Positions 5,809 through 9,930 of a DNA stretch of 9,930 nucleotides are shown in pieces. The position numbers and the translations under genes were made by a program. The stretch spans positions 1-9,930 of the forward strand of contig JAUIHJ010000279.1 in the NCBI GenBank assembly GCA_030432015.1, written 5' to 3'. Position 1 is the first letter of the stretch, and every line of letters starts with the position of its first letter. Origin of the DNA: a bacterium (lineage in GTDB: Bacteria; Planctomycetota; Planctomycetia; Pirellulales; Pirellulaceae). The notes below the pieces were generated by a model, which saw nothing but the letters and a program-made list of their open reading frames with translations, did no database searches and had not been told where the DNA came from.

Positions 5809-7710
5809 TTAGTGATTGACGCAGAACTCGGTCGACGCCAGCAAGGCCCAAGCCAGGTCCGCCAGCGCGTCGGGCCGCGCGTCGACGTGGTCCGCGAGGT
5901 ACTCGGCTACTTCCAACTGCTCTTCCGCGGTGGGCTGCCGTGACAGCACACTGAGATACAGTTCGTCCGCCACGAGCTGATTGTCATCCATCACGGCCAG
6001 CCGCCCAATCAAGTTGTCGTCACGTGGCACGAGCAACTGCAACACGGACACGTCATTCATGAGGAACAGGGCCGCCTTGACGGTGGGATTGATGGTGATT
6101 TCGGGCTCGCGAGGCGGGTTGGCCAGCACGGCGGTAAATTTTTCACGCAGTGTTTCGAGCGAAACGGGTGGCGCGGCCGCTGGCTCGTCAGCCGGCGTCT
6201 TGACAGAAGGTGTGTCGACGGAAGTATTGGATTCGCTGGCGACAGGTTGTTCTTCGCTGGTTGCTGCAGCCGCTGAACTGGCTTCCACCGCCGCGGGGCC
6301 GGTCGCCTGCCAGACGCTCGCCAGCAGTTGCTCGGCGGAGAGTGGTCGCTCGAGCCCGCGTCGATAACTGCTCGGCGCCGGATCGGTCGTGTCGACGGAA
6401 GTTTCCGACGACAATGCCAGGCGGCTTGATCGCTGATAGGTTTGGCTCCGTGCCAATTGCCGCAACATCCATTTCATGTCGAATTCGTGCTGGCCGAATT
6501 CGTCAACGAGCAGCGCCATGACCTGGGGATGCGAGGGAGGATTCTGGCTGTGATGCAGGTCCAACGGCTCGACCAACCCTCGCCCCATCAGCTTCCACCA
6601 CAATCGATTGACAATGTTCTTCTCGAACGCATGGTTGCCGCGCCGTGGCAGTTGTGCGGCCAGAATCTGGAGCGGGCTGAACTTCGGCGTGCCGGGAAAC
6701 TTGGTCTTCTTATCCGGCGGCACGAGGTATTCTTCTCCTTTGGCCAGGGCCGGGATTTCGACCTCGGCGGCATCCAGCAGTTTGGGGCCGGTGGCCAGAT
6801 CTTCCATCACAAAGACCGATTTGAAATCGACCTTTTTGGTCAACAGTTTTTCGCCAACCGCAGGGAATTTGACATCGCGGCGAATAAAGGTGTGTCCCAC
6901 AAACGCGAACAGACCTTGATACGTTTGCTGTTTGTAGTCGTCGACGAACAGGTGGTCGTGGCATTCGGCACACTGCACGTCAACGCCCAGGAACAGACGC
7001 CCGACATCGCGTACCAAGCCAGGCATGTCGACCGGATTCTGACCGTACTTCTCCAATCGCTTGGTGATGAAAAACGCCGCGCCCCGCTGCATCTCGTCTG
7101 CCGGGTCCGGATACACCATCTCGCGGACCATCTGGTCCCACGGCTTGTTCTCCGCCAGCGAGGCCTGGAGAAATGTCTGCCAAGCTTCGTCGTCACCCAA
7201 TCGCTCCATCAGCATGACGTGAAGGAATTCGGTCATATGGTCCACGTAGTCCGGCGAATCGGTCAGGCGATCGATGAGCTGCTGCCGTTTGTCGCTGGCC
7301 GTCTCTGCCAAGAACGCGCGCGCCTCGGTCACGGACGGAACCCGGCCGGCGAAATCCAGATAGGCGCGGCGCATAAATTCCGCATCGTCGCTTAACGGTC
7401 CGAGTTCTCCGCCGGCGCGGGCCGCGACCAGCTCGTCGATCCGCTCGTGCAACGGCGGTGTGGCCAATGCTTTGTGTTCCCAGACTCCCGTGGCAATCAG
7501 AAGGCCAAGCAGCAGTAGCCTAAATGACCGAGTGCAATTCGGCGACCATCCGGGTCGGGCTCGTTTTTCGCCGCCCATTCGATTCAGCTGCGGAACAACG
7601 GCCTGTCGGCGAAAAAGGTGCCTGTCCCGCTGACGGGGTGTGCGCTGCTGAATCGCGCTCGGCCATTTAGGGATCCGAACAGCGCGAGCGGAACATCGTG
7701 AGGCGGCCAT
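5809..7710 (-). CDS. Exported DUF1549/DUF1553 protein with CxxCH motif and repeat-disrupted signal peptide
   Basis: Numbered from the ATG at 7710 the product has 633 residues. Residues about 86-280 are the DUF1549 (PSCyt2) domain, with MRRAYLDFAGRVPSVTEARA (113-132) and a CAECH haem-type motif (C247, C250, H251). Residues about 346-633 are DUF1553 (PSD1), with NRLWWKLMGRGLVEPLDLH, NPPSHPQV and the usual LLASTEFCVNH ending. An Ala/Ser/Thr/Pro/Glu-rich insert interrupts DUF1553 at about 468-515. The protein is short for the family; many members carry an extra N-terminal cytochrome domain. Function is unknown; haem binding is inferred from CxxCH only. Residues 14-64 are encoded by repeat copy C, and removing them joins MAASRCSARAVRI to LLLLGLLIATGVW..ALA, a normal signal peptide. 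Alternative starts are TTG at 7716 and an ATG inside the repeat at 7578, which would give MGGEKRARPG followed by the hydrophobic core. It is the first gene of the cluster with DUF1501 and WD40. Confidence 0.88.
   Translation of the reverse strand: MAASRCSARAVRIPKWPSAIQQRTPRQRDRHLFRRQAVVPQLNRMGGEKRARPGWSPNCTRSFRLLLLGLLIATGVWEHKALATPPLHERIDELVAARAGGELGPLSDDAEFMRRAYLDFAGRVPSVTEARAFLAETASDKRQQLIDRLTDSPDYVDHMTEFLHVMLMERLGDDEAWQTFLQASLAENKPWDQMVREMVYPDPADEMQRGAAFFITKRLEKYGQNPVDMPGLVRDVGRLFLGVDVQCAECHDHLFVDDYKQQTYQGLFAFVGHTFIRRDVKFPAVGEKLLTKKVDFKSVFVMEDLATGPKLLDAAEVEIPALAKGEEYLVPPDKKTKFPGTPKFSPLQILAAQLPRRGNHAFEKNIVNRLWWKLMGRGLVEPLDLHHSQNPPSHPQVMALLVDEFGQHEFDMKWMLRQLARSQTYQRSSRLALSSETSVDTTDPAPSSYRRGLERPLSAEQLLASVWQATGPAAVEASSAAAATSEEQPVASESNTSVDTPSVKTPADEPAAAPPVSLETLREKFTAVLANPPREPEITINPTVKAALFLMNDVSVLQLLVPRDDNLIGRLAVMDDNQLVADELYLSVLSRQPTAEEQLEVAEYLADHVDARPDALADLAWALLASTEFCVNH
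7519..7671 (+). repeat. Palindromic repeat element, copy C, inserted in the DUF1549 signal peptide region
   Basis: This copy has the best ends: CCTAAATG (7519-7526) at the left and CATTTAGG (7664-7671) at the right are perfect inverted repeats, and the similarity continues inward for about 25 bases with a few mismatches. The inner inverted repeat TTTTTCGCCG (7564-7573) and CGGCGAAAAA (7607-7616) is intact. Over its first 150 bases it aligns gap-free with copy B in the same orientation, differing mainly in the left half. It is 153 bases, or 51 codons, so it keeps the DUF1549 frame open. No clear target duplication flanks it; TAG at 7516-7518 and 7668-7670 is a possible but overlapping 3-base candidate. 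Confidence 0.85.
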
Positions 7711-7793
7711 GGTCAACTCAAGTGGTGTGGGTGGGACGTGAGGGGGCGCGGGGGCTGTGCTGCGGCGTGTTCGATCGATGTCGGCCCGATCAT

Positions 7794-7823
7794 TTCGACC
7801 ACGCGACCCGTTTAGTCTAAGAT
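7794..7823 (+). promoter_or_regulatory. Candidate promoter for the enolase-superfamily gene
   Basis: TTCGAC (7794-7799) and TAAGAT (7818-7823) are separated by 18 bases, resembling a housekeeping-sigma promoter. Initiation would be near 7830, just before the leader hairpin. Both hexamers deviate from consensus. Confidence 0.35.
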
Positions 7824-7834
7824 GTTGAGACGCG

Positions 7835-7855
7835 GGATGAAAGAGAATTTCATCC
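7835..7855 (+). promoter_or_regulatory. Perfect 8-bp inverted repeat in the leader of the enolase-superfamily gene
   Basis: GGATGAAA (7835-7842) and TTTCATCC (7848-7855) are perfect reverse complements around the 5-base spacer GAGAA, with a possible extra G-U pair outside. It lies 11 bases after the candidate -10 site, so it could be an operator for a dimeric regulator or an RNA hairpin at the 5' end of the transcript. No T-tract follows, so it is not a typical terminator. Confidence 0.5.
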
Positions 7856-7975
7856 TCGATTCACGGCCCACCACGCGATCTTCAGCGAGTTCCAACAATG
7901 AAACGGTTGTCCCACGCACAGGTTCCTTTACAGACGACCCACCAGCGATCAACCCACCTGCGAAGATCCAGGGCG

Positions 7976-9337
7976 ATGTCGCGGCGCGAGATGCTTCGAG
8001 CCGGCCTGGCCGTGACTGCCGGCCTCGGGCTCCACGATTTTTCGGCGCGCGTGGGTCACGCCTCGCCGTCGGACCGATGGCTTAATGTGGAACGGATTGA
8101 ACGCACGACCGTCAAGTTGCCGTATCGCGAAACGCCGGGACGCAACATGGCCCGCGAGTTGCCACATTGGGCCTGGACCGAAGTCACCGAAGTCACGCTC
8201 AAGTCTGGCCAGGTGGGGATTGGCGAAACGCTTCTGTATTACACCTGGAATGCAACCGAGGATGACGATGTCGCGCGTACATTGGGAAAGAACGCGGCGG
8301 CGATGATGTGGGATGACTCGCTGGGGGCCGGCCTGCAAATGGCATTGTTTGACGCCGTCGCGAAAGCGGCTGACGTGCCGGTGCACGCGCTGTTGGGTAC
8401 CAAGCAGCATGACACCACGCCGGTTGGCTGGTGGAACATCGACACGTCGGTGGAAGATATGGTCTCCGAGTGCCAGGAGGCGTACCGACAGGGCTATCGG
8501 GGATACAAGACCAAAGGCCGCCCCTGGTACGACGTCTGGAAGCAGGTCGAGGAAGTTGGCAAGGTCATGCCGGATGATTTTCATTTTGCATTGGACTTTA
8601 ACGACACCTTACTGGACGCCGAGCGTGGTATTCCAATCCTTCTGGAATTGGAGGCGATGGCGCCCAAGCATCTGATATGGGAGACGCCGATTCCACAGGA
8701 AGATATCCCCGGTAACCAGGCCATCCGCCGTACGTGTCGCGGCAAGGTCGCCATGCATTACGGCAACCCGCCGCCGGCGGTCGCCATCCAAGAAGATGTG
8801 TGCGACGGTTTCGTGGTTGGTCATGGCGCGACGGAGCTGATCGAGGCCGGAAATATCGCCCAGGTCAGCGACAAGTCGTTTTGGCTGCAACTGGTCGGTA
8901 CCGGAATCACGGCGGCCTGGTCATTGCAGTTTGGCGGCGTGCTGAAAAACGCGACCTGGCCGGCCGTCAATTGCCATCAACTTTACAAGCACAGCCTGCT
9001 GGTTGAACCGATTCGCGTCGTCGAAGGTTTGGCGAAGGTGCCGGACCGACCGGGCATCGGGATCGAGCTCGATCGGGATGCCGTTGCCCGCTTCCGCGTC
9101 GACAAACCCAAGTCGCGCCCCGATCCGCCGCGGTTGATTGAAACGCGGTGGCCGGATGGTCGCACGATGTACCTGGCCAACACAGCGGTTAATTATGTCC
9201 TGACTGCTGCCCAGGAGGGAATCACGCCCTACTTCGAACGTGGTGTCGACACGCGGCTGGTTCCCGATGACGGAAGCTCGACCTGGCGTGACCGATACCA
9301 ACGCGCCCGCCAGGCGCCGTTCCTGGAAAAGCAATAA
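7976..9337 (+). CDS. Tat-exported mandelate racemase/muconate lactonizing enzyme family protein
   Basis: From the ATG at 7976 the product has 453 residues; the frame is open from 7898, but the Tat motif SRREMLRAGL begins right after this ATG and the upstream codons look non-coding. The signal runs to about residue 29 (GHASP). An enolase-superfamily capping domain follows, with GIGETLLYYTW (82-92) and ALFDAVAKAADVPVHALLG (123-141). In the barrel, YKTKG carries the K-x-K pair (K178, K180), ALDFN gives a metal ligand (D207), and WETPIPQED gives another (E236). At the usual third-ligand strand the sequence is VAMHYGNPP, with H261 rather than Asp/Glu, and the late-strand catalytic His or Glu is not obvious (LQLVGTGITAAWSLQF). 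PGIGIELDRDAVARFRVD (359-376) is the typical family ending. A sugar-acid dehydratase or epimerase role in the periplasm is possible, but the substrate is unknown. The gene is divergent from the DUF1549 cluster. Confidence 0.87.
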   Translation: MSRREMLRAGLAVTAGLGLHDFSARVGHASPSDRWLNVERIERTTVKLPYRETPGRNMARELPHWAWTEVTEVTLKSGQVGIGETLLYYTWNATEDDDVARTLGKNAAAMMWDDSLGAGLQMALFDAVAKAADVPVHALLGTKQHDTTPVGWWNIDTSVEDMVSECQEAYRQGYRGYKTKGRPWYDVWKQVEEVGKVMPDDFHFALDFNDTLLDAERGIPILLELEAMAPKHLIWETPIPQEDIPGNQAIRRTCRGKVAMHYGNPPPAVAIQEDVCDGFVVGHGATELIEAGNIAQVSDKSFWLQLVGTGITAAWSLQFGGVLKNATWPAVNCHQLYKHSLLVEPIRVVEGLAKVPDRPGIGIELDRDAVARFRVDKPKSRPDPPRLIETRWPDGRTMYLANTAVNYVLTAAQEGITPYFERGVDTRLVPDDGSSTWRDRYQRARQAPFLEKQ

Positions 9338-9410
9338 TCGCCTGCCGGCGCGGAAAACGGCAGCCAGCGCAGGTCTGAAACGCCATCGCTGGTCGCCGCA
9401 TGGCGGCCCG
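9338..9410. terminator. Possible bidirectional terminator between convergent genes
   Basis: This short gap separates the stop codons of two convergent genes. It contains a hairpin GCCGC-ATG-GCGGC at 9395-9407 and an outer pair CCAGCG (9364-9369) with CGCTGG (9387-9392). Neither strand shows a T-tract, so intrinsic termination is uncertain. Confidence 0.35.
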
Positions 9411-9719
9411 TCAATCCAGTTCGCGGCGTCGGTCCCCGAGATCCTCTGCCACGCGGATCGCGATGGCCACCAGGACAACGGTTACGACCGTCAAGCCGAC
9501 GTATGCCCAAATGGAGTAGTTGATGCCAAACGAGTTGGCAACCCAGTAGAGACCAAAGACGCCGATCAAGGGTGGAAAAATTGCAGCGTCGTACACCGTG
9601 ACCATGACCGTGCCGCCGAAGGAAGTGTACGACAGGCGGATTTTGAGCAGGATCCAAACCACCGCGACGACCAGGCAGACGTAACCGACGATCGACATGT
9701 TGAATGCAAACGAATCCAC
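9411..9719 (-). CDS. Small membrane protein with three predicted helices, GTG start
   Basis: I do not recognise the family. The 102-residue product has hydrophobic segments at about residues 9-26, 41-61 and 69-89, followed by a charged tail ending EDLGDRRRELD. The start is GTG at 9719, supported by AAAGGG at 9730-9725, five bases upstream and one of the few Shine-Dalgarno-like sites in the window. An ATG seven codons in (9698) is the alternative. The pattern of hydrophobic segments broken by polar residues, and the charged positive/negative C-terminal tail, support a real integral membrane protein. It is convergent with the enolase-superfamily gene, and no function can be proposed. Confidence 0.7.
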   Translation of the reverse strand: MDSFAFNMSIVGYVCLVVAVVWILLKIRLSYTSFGGTVMVTVYDAAIFPPLIGVFGLYWVANSFGINYSIWAYVGLTVVTVVLVAIAIRVAEDLGDRRRELD

Positions 9720-9930
9720 ATTAGCCCTTTCGGCAATCCAAGTTCCACTGGCAGGCCGCTGTTCCGCAGGCCGCCTTTGCGCCCTGCCATTTTAGGCGAG
9801 ACGATCGCCAAACGCGACTGGGCGAACAACGCCCCGTCAACGATGGCTGTTGATCGGCTCTGGCGGAAAGCGGGCCCCGCGGGTCGTTTGGGAAGGCGGC
9901 AAAAGGTGAACTGGCGACCTGCCAAGTGGC
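9720..9930 (-). promoter_or_regulatory. Upstream region of the small membrane protein gene; -10-like TAAAAT
   Basis: No gene is convincing here. Reading the minus strand, TAAAAT at 9794-9789 resembles a -10 hexamer and lies about 70 bases upstream of the GTG start, but no good -35 site is at the right distance. A minus-strand frame open from 9925 overlaps the membrane protein in another frame and is rejected. Confidence 0.3.

Larger units (their letters stand above)
7717..7975. other. Divergent intergenic region between the DUF1549 cluster and the racemase-type gene
   Basis: This gap should hold the start signals for both divergent transcripts. It contains a plus-strand promoter candidate at 7794-7823 and a leader hairpin at 7835-7855, listed separately. 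No convincing minus-strand promoter was found; TTAGAC with a poor CGAAAT partner 17 bases on is the best I could see. The plus frame from 7898 to 7975 is open, but its codons (AGA, AGG, CGA, TTA) are unlike the following gene, so I treat it as leader. Confidence 0.35.

Noticed and set aside
5708..5851. Upstream extension of the DUF1501 reading frame
   Set aside because: It would put 48 unlikely residues before a normal Tat signal and overlap the end of the DUF1549 gene; the ATG at 5707 explains the sequence better.
6442..7395. Long plus-strand open frame opposite the DUF1549 gene
   Set aside because: Its translation has no recognisable domain, while the minus-strand frame has clear DUF1549 motifs. 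Long antisense open frames are expected in high-GC DNA.
7516..7670. TAG target-site duplication around element copy C
   Set aside because: The right TAG overlaps the terminal repeat itself and copy B shows no equivalent, so chance is a sufficient explanation.
7949..8584. Minus-strand open frame opposite the enolase-superfamily gene
   Set aside because: It shows no domain signal and lies fully under a well-supported gene on the other strand.
9780..9800. Possible fourth element end (CCTAAAATGGCAGGGCGC on the minus strand)
   Set aside because: It resembles the terminal repeat for about 18 bases with one inserted A, but there is no matching inner inverted repeat or opposite end.
9566..9925. 119-residue minus-strand frame covering the window end
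   Set aside because: It overlaps the small membrane protein in another frame, and the membrane protein has regular hydrophobic segments and a ribosome-binding-like site.
1..9930. CRISPR array, tRNA or rRNA genes, phage genes
   Set aside because: No regularly spaced short repeats, no tRNA or rRNA-like segments, and no integrase, capsid or transposase motifs were found.

Overview
The window looks like a chromosomal segment of a planctomycete, most likely from the Pirellula/Rhodopirellula side of the phylum. The reasons are a DUF1549/DUF1553 protein with a CxxCH motif next to a Tat-exported DUF1501 protein and a WD40 protein, a HEAT/LRR/PDZ secreted protein, high GC, and mostly absent Shine-Dalgarno sites. 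This placement is inferred from gene content only.

Layout. (1) 11-1165, minus: an exported repeat protein with a C-terminal PDZ domain. (2) 1386-1811 and 1808-2872, plus: a small three-helix membrane protein coupled by an ATGA overlap to an NAD-type tartrate/D-malate dehydrogenase-like enzyme. (3) 3042-7710, minus: a three-gene cluster, transcribed DUF1549/DUF1553, then DUF1501, then a seven-bladed WD40 propeller protein. (4) 7976-9337, plus: a Tat-exported enolase-superfamily (mandelate racemase/muconate lactonizing type) protein, divergent from the cluster. (5) 9411-9719, minus: a 102-residue membrane protein with a GTG start. The last 210 bases hold no gene I can support.

The main unexpected signal is a family of about 150-180 bp palindromic elements present three times (2868-3046, 4196-4345, 7519-7671). 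Each has terminal inverted repeats around CCTAAATG...CATTTAGG and a conserved inner inverted repeat TTTTTCGCCG...CGGCGAAAAA. They carry no gene of their own and resemble a MITE or large REP-like element. One copy lies in frame inside the signal peptide region of the DUF1549 gene: removing exactly 51 codons rejoins a normal signal peptide. A diverged, inverted copy fills the whole gap between two convergent genes and overlaps both stop codons. The third lies between the DUF1501 and WD40 genes.

The DUF1549/DUF1501/WD40 cluster probably acts together, with two exported proteins (one possibly haem-binding) and one propeller protein without a signal peptide, but its biochemical role is not evident from the sequence.
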